DNA of 14,781 bases from Cyanobacteria bacterium UBA11153 (GCA_003511885.1 DOIX01000026.1:18488-33268); one strand, 5' to 3'. Shown: positions 1 to 7,514, numbered from the stretch's first letter. Translations and numbers: made by a program. The notes: generated from the letters alone by a model not told the origin.

Positions 1-5
1 ATTAA

Positions 6-197
6 CAAACCAATTGCTTAAATGTTGAGGCTCGATTAAGTGTACCTCATTACTGCGGAAACCGCTGTATTTCTGAACCTGGAGGCGCGATTATCAGTTA
101 TGACGAAACTGACGAACCCGTTAGTATTGAATTTCTTAATGCCTCCAAACGCCAACTGTTTAATCCTCAAGAAGTCATACTAACGATCGCAACGTAG
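6..197 (+). pseudogene. DUF2283-like protein, C-terminal remnant without a start
   Basis: The frame reads ...SVPHYCGNRCISEPG, then GAIISYDETDEPVSIEFLNASKR, and ends at TAG 195-197. A G-x-I-x-x-YDE segment followed by (I/V)-x-IE-(F/I)-L-x-AS resembles the small DUF2283 proteins of bacteria, whose function is not established. An in-frame TAA lies at 3-5 and no ATG, GTG or TTG occurs in frame before the conserved part, so no intact gene can be read here. Frame 2 upstream encodes LTNQLL and would join this frame if one A were removed from the AAA run at 20-22, so a single-base frameshift (mutation or sequencing error) could explain the missing start. The next ORF starts 12 bp after the stop in the same frame. 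Family assignment is by eye from about 25 residues and is tentative. Confidence 0.45.
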
Positions 198-209
198 TGG
201 CTATGGACT

Positions 210-533
210 TTGGGAGCATATGAGATTGTTAGGACAATGTGTCAAGCAAAGAATTGCTTTTCGCCCGAGTATATGGAAAAACTTCTCCCTTTAAAAAAGA
301 GGCTTGCGATAGTAAGGATGCCTGATTCAAAAATGGAAAAGCAAGGAAAAAAGCAGCCTGTAAGTTCCAATCGTAGCCCTTGGTGTGAAGTGCCAAAGTC
401 GAAGGACTTACTAATAGGCGATCCGGAGGACGCATATTCCGCCCGAGAGATCATTGATGAATATTTCTCTATAATTTATTCATTAACACCAGAAGATGTA
501 ATCGGAAGTCATGAAGAGTCATATCGAAAATAG
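210..533 (+). CDS. Small hypothetical protein, unrecognised
   Basis: A 107-residue frame opens with TTG at 210; ATG codons at 237 and 273 are alternative starts giving about 98 and 86 residues. I do not recognise the family. The middle is basic and polar (KMEKQGKKQ), and the C-terminal third is acidic and probably helical (DPEDAYSAREIIDEYFSIIY). There is no signal peptide, membrane segment or cysteine motif. No convincing ribosome binding site precedes any start. It lies 12 bp behind the DUF2283-like remnant in the same frame, and its stop TAG shares its G with a GCCTAAC heptamer that begins a hairpin region. It converges with xisH. It might be a small cassette-type gene or non-coding. It is not XisI: the typical XisI sequence is absent. 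Confidence 0.4.
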   Translation: MGAYEIVRTMCQAKNCFSPEYMEKLLPLKKRLAIVRMPDSKMEKQGKKQPVSSNRSPWCEVPKSKDLLIGDPEDAYSAREIIDEYFSIIYSLTPEDVIGSHEESYRK

Positions 534-558
534 CCTAACAAGGTAAATTTACTCGGAC

Positions 559-597
559 AGCAAAAAGCGCCACTCGTTTCTCGCTCTGCTTTTTGCT
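559..597. terminator. Hairpin between convergent genes
   Basis: AGCAAAAAGC (559-568) and GCTTTTTGCT (588-597) are perfect 10-bp complementary arms around a 19-nt spacer. The right arm overlaps the xisH stop codon (596-598, - strand), and the structure sits between two convergent reading frames. Because the T and A runs lie inside the stem, it could work as a terminator in both directions. It is also the distal part of the attC-like sequence that starts at 533. Confidence 0.5.
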
Positions 598-1039
598 ACA
601 ATCTTGGTGAAGAGGAGAAGCTATGCGGTTTCCATTGGATAATCTCCTTAGTGTTTGGGTCAAAAACTATTAGGCGAAAACCTGGTTCTTCCAGCAGCAA
701 TTGCCCAGCTTCTTCTTTAAACAAGGTTTCAAAGGTGTTGCGATTAACAGCTAGGTAGAGACGACGATCCGGTTCTCGTCTTTCCAGCGTTCTGGCGTAC
801 ATAAAGAACTGCCCCCAGGCATTTTCAAGGTCATTAATCGGCGAAGGGCTAAGAAAGCTTTTGATCTCGATCGCAATTTTTTCAGATCCTCGTTCAGCCG
901 CAATTAGTTTCTGGGCACCCAAATCGACAAAAACCGAGCGACTCCCAATTTTGAGAATCAGTGGGTAATGAGTGATTGTCCAGCCATCTTTGATGAGGGC
1001 GGTGCAGACAATATCGCGATCAAGGTCTTTGGCAGGCAT
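596..1039 (-). CDS. xisH: XisH-family protein (fdxN element excision controlling factor homologue)
   Basis: The 147-residue product matches the XisH family throughout: MPAKD at the N terminus, then DGW-x-ITH-x-PL, VDLGAQKL, IAIEIKSF, DLENA-x-GQ and RLIVFD. XisH was named for its need in fdxN element excision in heterocystous cyanobacteria, but homologues are widespread in cyanobacteria without that element and their general role is unclear. The fold is PD-(D/E)XK nuclease-like: D39 of VDLG, E58 and K60 of EIK, and Q77 sit in the expected order. Family members are usually about 138 aa; this one has an extra serine-rich tail (SFSSSPRL). xisI normally follows xisH, but here the downstream side holds a hairpin and a convergent ORF, and I find no xisI. 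The start is set by the conserved MPAKD; no good Shine-Dalgarno sequence is visible. Confidence 0.88.
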   Translation of the reverse strand: MPAKDLDRDIVCTALIKDGWTITHYPLILKIGSRSVFVDLGAQKLIAAERGSEKIAIEIKSFLSPSPINDLENAWGQFFMYARTLERREPDRRLYLAVNRNTFETLFKEEAGQLLLEEPGFRLIVFDPNTKEIIQWKPHSFSSSPRL

Positions 1040-1291
1040 AAGGGCTAATTTCTTTAGGATCCCTCTACATCTATCTTATACGATGCAAGTTCCGATTGCC
1101 TTCATCGACTGCTAATCCCAAACATCTTTTGCATCAGATATTTGTAAGTTATCCTGAGATCGATCGTACTCCTATCCTTTACAAAGTATCTAAGAAGAGA
1201 TAGATAATCTTCTACCGCAAAGGGAGTAACACCGAACTCAGGTAGATTGGGTTAACTTTGTTAAGTTTTATAAAAATTATCGCTCTGTTAT

Positions 1292-1348
1292 ATTTGATAA
1301 TACGCGATCGGCTTCGCTGGTGCCGAAGGCAATCGCGTATTATTAAAT
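1292..1348. repeat. Long imperfect hairpin, dispersed-repeat type
   Basis: The 17-nt arms at 1292-1308 and 1332-1348 pair along their whole length with one G-T wobble; their core is AATACGCGAT against ATCGCGTATT. Inside, CTTCG (1312-1316) pairs with CGAAG (1324-1328) around a 7-nt loop. Palindromic GCGATCGC/CTTCGG-rich elements of this kind recur in filamentous cyanobacterial genomes, so this is probably a small non-autonomous repeat and not a lysC-specific regulator, but it lies only about 180 bp before lysC. Confidence 0.6.
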
Positions 1349-1395
1349 CTGAATAGAAATAGGACTTACCTGGCCAGATTACTAATAGTGTAAAT

Positions 1396-1420
1396 GGTGC
1401 GTTACATAGCATAACGCACC
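1396..1420. repeat. GGTGCGTTA/TAACGCACC inverted repeat, copy 1
   Basis: GGTGCGTTA (1396-1404) and TAACGCACC (1412-1420) are perfect 9-bp arms around a 7-nt spacer, followed by CTAC. The same unit occurs at 7501-7527, and a half copy at 7576-7608. It is a familiar dispersed cyanobacterial repeat. Confidence 0.75.
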
Positions 1421-1528
1421 CTACATATAGATGATGAGGGTAAGTCGTCAGAAAAAAGGCTCTTTACTAATTTATGATTTTGGACAATATATAGTTTAAA
1501 TAGGTAAGAGTAGATTACTGAGGATTTT

Positions 1529-3394
1529 ATGACTAACACGCTTGACAATCCCAACCTGACGATAGTTGTCCAAAAATATGGTGGCACATCGGTTGGCTCT
1601 GTGGAACGAATCTCTGCGGTTGCCCAACGAGTCGTTAAAGCTGTCAAAGCTGGTAATTCCCTGGTGGTTGTGGTTTCGGCGATGGGGAAGACAACTGATG
1701 GTTTGGTGAAACTGGCTGGTGAAATTTCGGCTAATCCCAGCCGTCGGGAAATGGATATGTTACTCTCTACAGGGGAACAAGTCTCTATGGCATTGCTAGC
1801 GATGGCTTTGCAGGAGTTGGGGCAACCTGCGATTTCTCTAACTGGGGCACAGGTGGGAATTGTGACAGAAGCGCAACATACTCGCGCCCGAATTCTTGAT
1901 ATTAATACTGACCGAATTTTGCGACATCTCGATGAGGGAAAAGTTGTCGTAGTTGCAGGTTTTCAAGGTATTAGTAATAGCGATGAGTTGGAAATTACGA
2001 CTTTGGGTAGGGGGGGTTCGGATACTTCGGCGGTGGCGCTGGCGGCGGCTTTGAGGGCTAATCGCTGCGAGATTTATACTGATGTACCAGGAATTTTAAC
2101 AGCCGATCCTCGCTTAGTGCCAGATGCCCAATTAATGGATGAAATTACTTGCGATGAAATGTTGGAATTAGCTAGTTTGGGGGCAAAAGTTTTGCATCCT
2201 CGTGCTGTGGAAATTGCTCGTAATTATGGGATGCCATTAGTTGTATTATCTAGTTGGACTGACGATCCTGGTACTCGCGTGGTTTCTCCTCCTCCTCAAC
2301 CTCGCTCTTTAGCAGGTTTGGAAATTGCTCGTCCTGTGGATGCGGTAGAATTCGATCCAGATCAGGCAAAAGTTGCTATGTTAAGAGTACCAGATCGTCC
2401 TGGTGTAGCGGCAAAATTGTTTGGTGAGATTGCCCGTCAAGATGTGGATGTGGATTTAATTATTCAGTCTATTCATGAGGGGAATACGAATGATATTGCT
2501 TTTACTGTAAGTAAAGATATTCTCAATCGGGCTGAGGCAGTATCAGAAGCAATTGCACCTGCTCTGCGCTCTCAGCAAAGTCCCCATCCTGAAGAGGCTG
2601 AAGTGATTGTGGAAAGGGGAATTGCCAAAATTGCGATCGCAGGTGCTGGTATGATCGGTCGTCCCGGTGTAGCTGCTATGATGTTTAAAACTCTGGCTGA
2701 TGCTGGTGTCAATATTGAAATGATTTCTACCTCGGAAATCAAAGTCAGTTGCGTGATTGATGAAAAGGATGGCAATATTGCGATCGCATCTTTATGCCAA
2801 ACTTTTGATATTGATAGTTCTCCTTATCGATTACCCTCTGAAGGTAAGAAACAAGATGTTAAGGATGAGAGAGAAGAGGAAAAGATACTGTCAGTAAGGG
2901 GTGTGGCTCTGGATCTCAAACAAGCGCGTTTGGCAATTCGCCAAGTACCTGATTCTGCGGGGATGGCTGCGAAAATTTTTGGATTATTGGCGGAGCAAAA
3001 TATTAGCGTAGATACAATTATTCAGTCTCAACGCTGTCGGATTATTGATGGTATTCCAACCAGAGATATTGCTTGTACTATTGCTCAAGCTGATGCGGAA
3101 ATAGCCAGAGTTACACTGGAAAAAGCCGCAGGAGTTTTGGGATTTGGAGAGGTTTTAGTGGATCCAGATATTGCTAAAGTGAGTATTGTTGGTGCGGGAA
3201 TGGTAGGGCAACCGGGTGTGGCAGCCAAGATGTTTGCGGCTTTATCTGAAGAGCAGATTAATATTCAGATGATTGCTACTTCAGAAATTAAGATTAGTTG
3301 TGTAGTCGCAGCAGAGAAAGGTATTAATGCTTTGCAAGTAATTCACAAGGCATTTGGTTTGGCTGGAAGTAAAAAAATTAAGGTTCCTGCTTAA
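1529..3394 (+). CDS. lysC: Aspartate kinase with four ACT domains
   Basis: This cytoplasmic enzyme phosphorylates L-aspartate with ATP, the entry step to lysine, threonine and methionine. The kinase domain spans about residues 10-255: KYGGTS at 16-21 (ATP and substrate loop), a TGEQVS segment near 81, GRGGSDTSA at 160-168, and YTDVPGI with TADPR near 183-195. Four ACT domains follow, at about 280-345, 366-430, 467-535 and 549-612. They form two related pairs: domains 1 and 3 share the VPD-x-x-GxAAK-x-F pattern, and domains 2 and 4 share GAGM-(I/V)-G-x-PGVAA and SEIK-(V/I)-SCV. A charged linker (431-452) separates the pairs. At 621 aa it has the roughly 600-aa length typical of cyanobacterial aspartokinases, for which feedback inhibition by lysine and threonine is known. 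Start: ATG preceded by TGAGGA at 1519-1524. It stands alone, with no other amino acid gene nearby. Confidence 0.97.
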   Translation: MTNTLDNPNLTIVVQKYGGTSVGSVERISAVAQRVVKAVKAGNSLVVVVSAMGKTTDGLVKLAGEISANPSRREMDMLLSTGEQVSMALLAMALQELGQPAISLTGAQVGIVTEAQHTRARILDINTDRILRHLDEGKVVVVAGFQGISNSDELEITTLGRGGSDTSAVALAAALRANRCEIYTDVPGILTADPRLVPDAQLMDEITCDEMLELASLGAKVLHPRAVEIARNYGMPLVVLSSWTDDPGTRVVSPPPQPRSLAGLEIARPVDAVEFDPDQAKVAMLRVPDRPGVAAKLFGEIARQDVDVDLIIQSIHEGNTNDIAFTVSKDILNRAEAVSEAIAPALRSQQSPHPEEAEVIVERGIAKIAIAGAGMIGRPGVAAMMFKTLADAGVNIEMISTSEIKVSCVIDEKDGNIAIASLCQTFDIDSSPYRLPSEGKKQDVKDEREEEKILSVRGVALDLKQARLAIRQVPDSAGMAAKIFGLLAEQNISVDTIIQSQRCRIIDGIPTRDIACTIAQADAEIARVTLEKAAGVLGFGEVLVDPDIAKVSIVGAGMVGQPGVAAKMFAALSEEQINIQMIATSEIKISCVVAAEKGINALQVIHKAFGLAGSKKIKVPA

Positions 3395-3413
3395 TTTTGG
3401 GGGTTGGTTATTG

Positions 3414-3455
3414 GTCATTTGTCATTTGTCATTTGTCATTAGTTGTTAGTCATTG
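3414..3455 (+). repeat. Heptamer tandem repeat, GTCATTT type
   Basis: Three GTCATTT units (3414-3434) are followed in register by GTCATTA, GTTGTTA and GTCATTG, six units in all. This is a short tandemly repeated heptamer of the kind common between cyanobacterial genes. It fills the space between lysC and the restriction-modification gene and ends 3 bp before that gene's ATG. Confidence 0.8.
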
Positions 3456-3458
3456 CCT

Positions 3459-6400
3459 ATGTCCAGACTTCTCGTTACTCAGTATCATACAGAATTAGAA
3501 AAAATTATTCAATATGGTGGTTCCCGAAAGGAAACTTCCATCCGGGTAGCTTTTCAAAATTTACTTAATGAATATTGTAAGGCGAGGGATTTTCTCCTTA
3601 TCCCTGAATTAGACTATAAAACCAAAAGCGGTAAAATTGTCTATCCCGATGGCACAGTTAAGGATGCACTGCGTTTGGATTGGGGCTATTGGGAAAGTAA
3701 GGATGAATATGATAATCTCGATGACGAAATTGAGAAAAAACTGGGGTTGGGCTATCCAGATAGCAATATTCTCTTTGAAGATTCCCAAACTGCGGTTTTA
3801 ATTCAGGGTGGGGAGGAAACTAGTCGCGTCTCAATGAAAGATGCCGAAGCATTGGATGGCACGATTACGGCTTTTATCAATTATACTCGCCCGGAAGTGC
3901 GGGATTTTCGGGAGGCGATCGCAAATTTTCAGTCTGATTTACCGACTATTCTCAATACCCTACGAGATTTGTTGGAATCTCAAGGGGAAATTAATCGAGA
4001 ATTTCAACAAGCTAGGGATAAATTTTGGCAGATATGTAAACAGTCAATTAATCCGGAAGTGACTTTACTGGATGTGCGGGAAATGATGATTCAGCATATC
4101 TTGACTGAGGATATTTTTATCAATATTTTCAATGAGTCTCAGTTTCACCGGGAAAATAATATCGCACGGGAATTACAGAATGCTATTAGTACTTTCTTTA
4201 AGGGTAGTACGAGACGGAATACTCTAAGTACGATTGAGCGTTATTATGCGGTAATTACCAGGAATGCGGCTAATATTTACAACCATCATGAAAAGCAGAA
4301 GTTTCTTAAGGCTGTCTATGAAAATTTCTATAAGGCTTACAATCCTAAAGCCGCAGATAGATTAGGTATTGTCTACACGCCTAATGAAATTGTCCGGTTT
4401 ATGATTGAAAGTGTAGATTATTTAGTCCATCAGCATTTTGGTAAGTTACTCGCAGATAAAGATGTGGATATTTTCGATCCTGCTACGGGTACGGGTACTT
4501 TTGTCACGGAGTTAATTGAATATTTACCTAAAGATAAGCTGAAGTATAAGTATAAGGATGAGATTCACTGTAACGAAGTGGCGATTTTACCCTATTACAT
4601 CGCTAACCTGAATATTGAGTTTACCTATCAGCAGAAGATGGGAGAATATGAAGAGTTTGACAATATCTGTTTTGTTGATACTCTTGAACATACTAGCTTT
4701 GAAGGTAAGCAGGGAGATTTATTTGCACTGACAGTGGAGAATACGGAAAGAATTAAGCGGCAAAATGACCGGACTATTTCCGTCATTATTGGGAATCCGC
4801 CTTATAATGCGAATCAGGCTAATGAAAATGACAATAACAAGAATCGGAAGTATCCCGCTATCGATAATTTAATTAAGGGTAGTTACATCAAATATAGTAC
4901 CGCCCAAAAGACAAAACTATATGATATGTATTCCCGTTTCTTCCGCTGGGCTACTGATAGGTTACATGATAATGGGGTTTTAGCGTTTGTGACTAATTAT
5001 TCTTTTATCAGTGCGAGGACTTTTGATGGATTTAGAAAGGTAGTCGCAGATGATTTTAGCCAGATTTATATTATTGATTTGGGTGGAGATGTGAGGAAAA
5101 ATCCCAAGCTTTCAGGCACTAAGCATAATGTTTTTGGGATTCAGACAGGTGTGGCGATTAGTTTTATGGTGAAGAAAAGGGGAAATGGGAAGACTCCTTG
5201 TCAGATATTCTATTATCGCCGTCCAGAATTAGAGACGGCTGAGGATAAGTTGAAGTTTTTATCGGGGACTAAGTTTGAGCAGATTGGGTTTGAACATATT
5301 GTCCCGGATAAAGATAATAATTGGGTGAATTTAACTGATAATGATTTTGATAGCTTCTTACCTTTAGTGGATAAAGAGACTAAATTGGCTAAAACCACAC
5401 CAGATGATAGAGCCATTTTTAAGTTGTACTCTATGGGAGTAGTGACTGCGAGAGATGAATGGGTATACGGCTTCTCTCGTAACAGTGTTATCGATAAAAT
5501 GACCTATTTTTTTGAAGAATACAATCTTGAGAGACGTAAAATTTTAGAAAAAGAAGTATTTGATGAAGATTTATCACAAAATATTAAGTGGACGCGAGAA
5601 CTCAAGAAACAGCTACGCACCGGAACAGAAATTGACTTGGATAAAAATTTACTTATAAATTCTGTCTATAGACCCTACACAAACAAATATCTTTATTATA
5701 ATAGATATGTCAATGAAATGCAGTATCAACTTCCACAGATTTTTCCAAATAATGCAGACAATAAAGTGATAACTTTATCTGTAGGTAAAAGATCTAATTT
5801 TGCCCTCCTTTGTACAACATACATTTTTAATTTGGATATTTACATTCCCAATGCTACTCAAGGTATTCCTCTCTACTGCTATGATAAAGAAGGAAACCGC
5901 ATCGATAATATAACCGACTGGGGATTAACACAATTCCAAACCCATTACCACAATAAAAATATCACCAAAGAAAACATCTTTCACTACACATACGCCGTAC
6001 TCCACAATCCCAAATATCGGCAAAAATACGAACTCAACCTCAAACGAGAATTCCCCCGCCTCCCCTTCTATGAAAACTTACCACAATGGGTAAACTGGGG
6101 CAAAAAATTAATGGATTTACATATAAATTACGAAACGGTTACTCCCTATCCTCTGAAACGGATTGATTTACCCCTTAGCGGGGAAAAGGATAGCATTCCT
6201 AAAGCCAAACTCAAGACTGATAAAATCAAAGGCACAATTATCCTCGATGACATTACCACCCTAGAAGGTATCCCCAAAATAGCATGGGAATATCGCTTGG
6301 GTAACCGTTGTGCCCTAGAATGGATTTTGGATCAATATAAAGAGAAGAAACCAAAAGATCCCACAATTGCCGCGAGATTCAATACCTATCGCTTTGCAGA

Positions 6401-6491
6401 TTATAAAGAGAAAGTGATTGATTTATTGCAGCGAGTTTGTCGGGTTAGCGTGGAAACCATGGAGATTATTCAGGAAATCGAGAATGGGTAA
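3459..6491 (+). CDS. Single-chain restriction-modification enzyme (type ISP-like, no helicase)
   Basis: The 1010-residue protein probably cuts and adenine-methylates DNA. The N-terminal region carries a PD-(D/E)XK-like nuclease motif: PD at 63-64 (PDGTVKDA), then E79 and K81 in GYWESKDE, followed by NILFEDSQ. A mostly helical spacer of about 150 residues leads to a gamma-class N6-adenine methyltransferase: YTPNEIVRFM near 306, motif I DPATGTGTF at 340-348, and motif IV NPPY at 446-449. The rest (about 600-1010) resembles the C-terminal specificity region of type ISP enzymes. No Walker A or DEAD-type helicase motif lies between nuclease and methylase, unlike LlaGI-type enzymes, so the layout is closer to type IIG. 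I chose ATG 3459; TTG 3453 would add two residues but lies in the heptamer repeat, and neither has a Shine-Dalgarno sequence. The frame is intact. Its target sequence cannot be read from the protein. Confidence 0.88.
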   Translation: MSRLLVTQYHTELEKIIQYGGSRKETSIRVAFQNLLNEYCKARDFLLIPELDYKTKSGKIVYPDGTVKDALRLDWGYWESKDEYDNLDDEIEKKLGLGYPDSNILFEDSQTAVLIQGGEETSRVSMKDAEALDGTITAFINYTRPEVRDFREAIANFQSDLPTILNTLRDLLESQGEINREFQQARDKFWQICKQSINPEVTLLDVREMMIQHILTEDIFINIFNESQFHRENNIARELQNAISTFFKGSTRRNTLSTIERYYAVITRNAANIYNHHEKQKFLKAVYENFYKAYNPKAADRLGIVYTPNEIVRFMIESVDYLVHQHFGKLLADKDVDIFDPATGTGTFVTELIEYLPKDKLKYKYKDEIHCNEVAILPYYIANLNIEFTYQQKMGEYEEFDNICFVDTLEHTSFEGKQGDLFALTVENTERIKRQNDRTISVIIGNPPYNANQANENDNNKNRKYPAIDNLIKGSYIKYSTAQKTKLYDMYSRFFRWATDRLHDNGVLAFVTNYSFISARTFDGFRKVVADDFSQIYIIDLGGDVRKNPKLSGTKHNVFGIQTGVAISFMVKKRGNGKTPCQIFYYRRPELETAEDKLKFLSGTKFEQIGFEHIVPDKDNNWVNLTDNDFDSFLPLVDKETKLAKTTPDDRAIFKLYSMGVVTARDEWVYGFSRNSVIDKMTYFFEEYNLERRKILEKEVFDEDLSQNIKWTRELKKQLRTGTEIDLDKNLLINSVYRPYTNKYLYYNRYVNEMQYQLPQIFPNNADNKVITLSVGKRSNFALLCTTYIFNLDIYIPNATQGIPLYCYDKEGNRIDNITDWGLTQFQTHYHNKNITKENIFHYTYAVLHNPKYRQKYELNLKREFPRLPFYENLPQWVNWGKKLMDLHINYETVTPYPLKRIDLPLSGEKDSIPKAKLKTDKIKGTIILDDITTLEGIPKIAWEYRLGNRCALEWILDQYKEKKPKDPTIAARFNTYRFADYKEKVIDLLQRVCRVSVETMEIIQEIENG

Positions 6492-6538
6492 TGGTACAAT
6501 ATCTAAGCCTAATCCTGAGAGAGCGAATGAATTTGCAG

Positions 6539-6639
6539 CTACACAAACATAGGTGTTAGCCTTCCCGAAGAGTAGTCTGCCGCCCCAGACTAAAAGGCGG
6601 TTATTGACTAACCCGCGCAGGCGGGTTTTGTTTGTGTAG
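6539..6639. repeat. 101-bp element with 11-bp terminal inverted repeats and nested hairpins
   Basis: CTACACAAACA (6539-6549) is exactly complementary to TGTTTGTGTAG (6629-6639). Between them lie AGTCTG/CAGACT arms around CCGCCC (6573-6590) and an AACCCGC/GCGGGTT stem (6610-6627). GGCGGTTA (6596-6603) could also pair with TAACCGCC just outside the element (6649-6656). Its sequence resembles a dispersed cyanobacterial repeat with CTACACAAACA ends and CGGG hairpins. It could be a small mobile element, a structured RNA, or simply the terminator region of the R-M gene. Confidence 0.6.
6610..6633 (+). terminator. Rho-independent-like terminator downstream of the R-M gene
   Basis: A GC-rich 7-bp stem, AACCCGC (6610-6616) with GCGGGTT (6621-6627), has a 4-nt loop and runs into TTTTGTTT. 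It lies about 120 bp after the R-M stop codon and before the next gene, as expected for a + strand terminator. Confidence 0.55.
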
Positions 6640-6673
6640 ATGCGGTTTTAACCGCCCTCTAATAAAATTGCTA

Positions 6674-6679
6674 TATAAT
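6674..6679 (+). promoter_or_regulatory. Candidate -10 box for the RHH/HNH pair
   Basis: A perfect TATAAT lies 29 bp before the ATG at 6709, downstream of the terminator-like hairpin. No TTGACA-like -35 stands at 16-18 bp distance, so the assignment rests on the -10 alone. Confidence 0.35.
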
Positions 6680-6708
6680 AGATAAAAGCCATCCAAATTA
6701 ATGGAAGT

Positions 6709-7080
6709 ATGAGTACTGAAATCACCCTGACATTACCCGATGAAGTCTATCACCAAGCAGAAATATTAGCCCAACAACATCACCGCAATTTAGCTGATAT
6801 TTTAGTAGAAACTCTGCAAATTTTACTCGCACCAACTGCCAAGCCAATATCTACTTTAGCTGATTCAGAAGTAGTTGCCCTGACTAGACTACGATTGCAG
6901 CCTCTCCAAGAACAAAGATTAAGTGAGTTACTCGATAGTCAACAATCCGGAACAATTACTCAAACTGAAAGTTCAGAATTAGAGGCATTAATTCATATCT
7001 ATGAAGACAGATTACTCCAACAAGCCCAAGGATTAAATGAGGCAGTGCGGCGTGGCTTAATCCCACCTTTAACAGCATAA
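6709..7080 (+). CDS. Ribbon-helix-helix-like small protein, partner of the HNH gene
   Basis: The 123-residue protein begins with a strand (EITLTLPDEVY) followed by two predicted helices (HQAEILAQQHHRNLADILVETLQ, given here as the pattern over residues 14-37). This strand-helix-helix plan is typical of CopG/RHH DNA-binding domains found in antitoxins and small repressors. Residues 50-115 are largely helical and glutamine- and leucine-rich (RLSELLDSQ, LEALIHIYEDRLLQQAQ), and the end is AVRRGLIPPL. It has no cysteines, signal peptide or membrane segment. The HNH gene starts 5 bp after its stop, so the two are probably co-transcribed. Upstream, GGAAG sits only 1 nt before the ATG, a poor Shine-Dalgarno spacing, but the RHH-type start supports this ATG. 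An antitoxin or autorepressor role is inference from the fold and pairing only. Confidence 0.7.
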   Translation: MSTEITLTLPDEVYHQAEILAQQHHRNLADILVETLQILLAPTAKPISTLADSEVVALTRLRLQPLQEQRLSELLDSQQSGTITQTESSELEALIHIYEDRLLQQAQGLNEAVRRGLIPPLTA

Positions 7081-7085
7081 AATAA

Positions 7086-7514
7086 ATGACTATTTCTGAA
7101 GAACTTCGCGCCAGAGTTCGCGCCAAATATGGAAATTGTTGTAGCTATTGCCAGAGTTTGCAAAAGTATATTTTGGGAATATTGGAAATTGACCATATTA
7201 TCCCCAAAGCGGCTGGTGGTAATGATGATGAAAAAAATCTCTGCCTTGCTTGTAGCCTGTGCAATAAATATAAAGGAATCCAAACTCACGCTGTTAATCC
7301 TATCACCCAAGAGCAAGTTAAATTGTTTAATCCCCATACTCAGAAATGGTGGGAACATTTTGCCTGGAGTGAAAATGGTACAGAAATTATCGGACTTACA
7401 GACTGCGGCAGTGCGACTGTTATTGCACTAAAACTTAATAATAAAATTGCTGTCACCGTCAGACAACAATGGGTTAGTGCTGGCTGGCATCCTCAGAGAT
7501 GGTGCGTTAGCTAA
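7086..7514 (+). CDS. HNH endonuclease family protein
   Basis: The 142-residue protein contains a zinc-bound HNH nuclease domain at about residues 15-67: C19-x2-C22, the catalytic D36-H37 in EIDHIIPKAAGG, N51 in the NLCLAC segment, C56-x2-C59, N60 and KG. All expected metal and catalytic positions are present. The remainder (70-135) includes NPHTQ-x-WW-x-HF-x-W and ends with VRQQWVSAGWHP, a pattern I associate with small cyanobacterial HNH proteins. It is cytoplasmic and presumably cuts DNA; its target is unknown. It follows the RHH-like gene after 5 bp. Its last codons (W-C-V-S-stop) lie inside a GGTGCGTTA dispersed repeat, so the natural C terminus may have been replaced when the repeat arrived. 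Confidence 0.88.
   Translation: MTISEELRARVRAKYGNCCSYCQSLQKYILGILEIDHIIPKAAGGNDDEKNLCLACSLCNKYKGIQTHAVNPITQEQVKLFNPHTQKWWEHFAWSENGTEIIGLTDCGSATVIALKLNNKIAVTVRQQWVSAGWHPQRWCVS

Larger units (their letters stand above)
1040..1528. other. Divergent intergenic region between xisH and lysC
   Basis: This 489-bp stretch holds no credible gene. Upstream regions of both xisH (-) and lysC (+) must lie here, but I see no strong -35/-10 pair for either. It contains two inverted-repeat elements, annotated separately at 1292-1348 and 1396-1420. Confidence 0.6.

Noticed and set aside
210..533. This ORF as xisI, the expected partner of xisH
   Set aside because: It is on the opposite strand and lacks XisI features such as the tryptophan-containing core and the H-x-P-x-x-R pattern near the C terminus.
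3453..3458. TTG at 3453 as the true start of the R-M gene
   Set aside because: The codon is part of the heptamer repeat, and the ATG two codons later is the simpler start; the difference is only two residues.
7129..7431. A 100-residue + strand ORF overlapping the HNH gene
   Set aside because: It is an alternative frame of the HNH gene, whose own frame has all conserved cysteines and catalytic residues.
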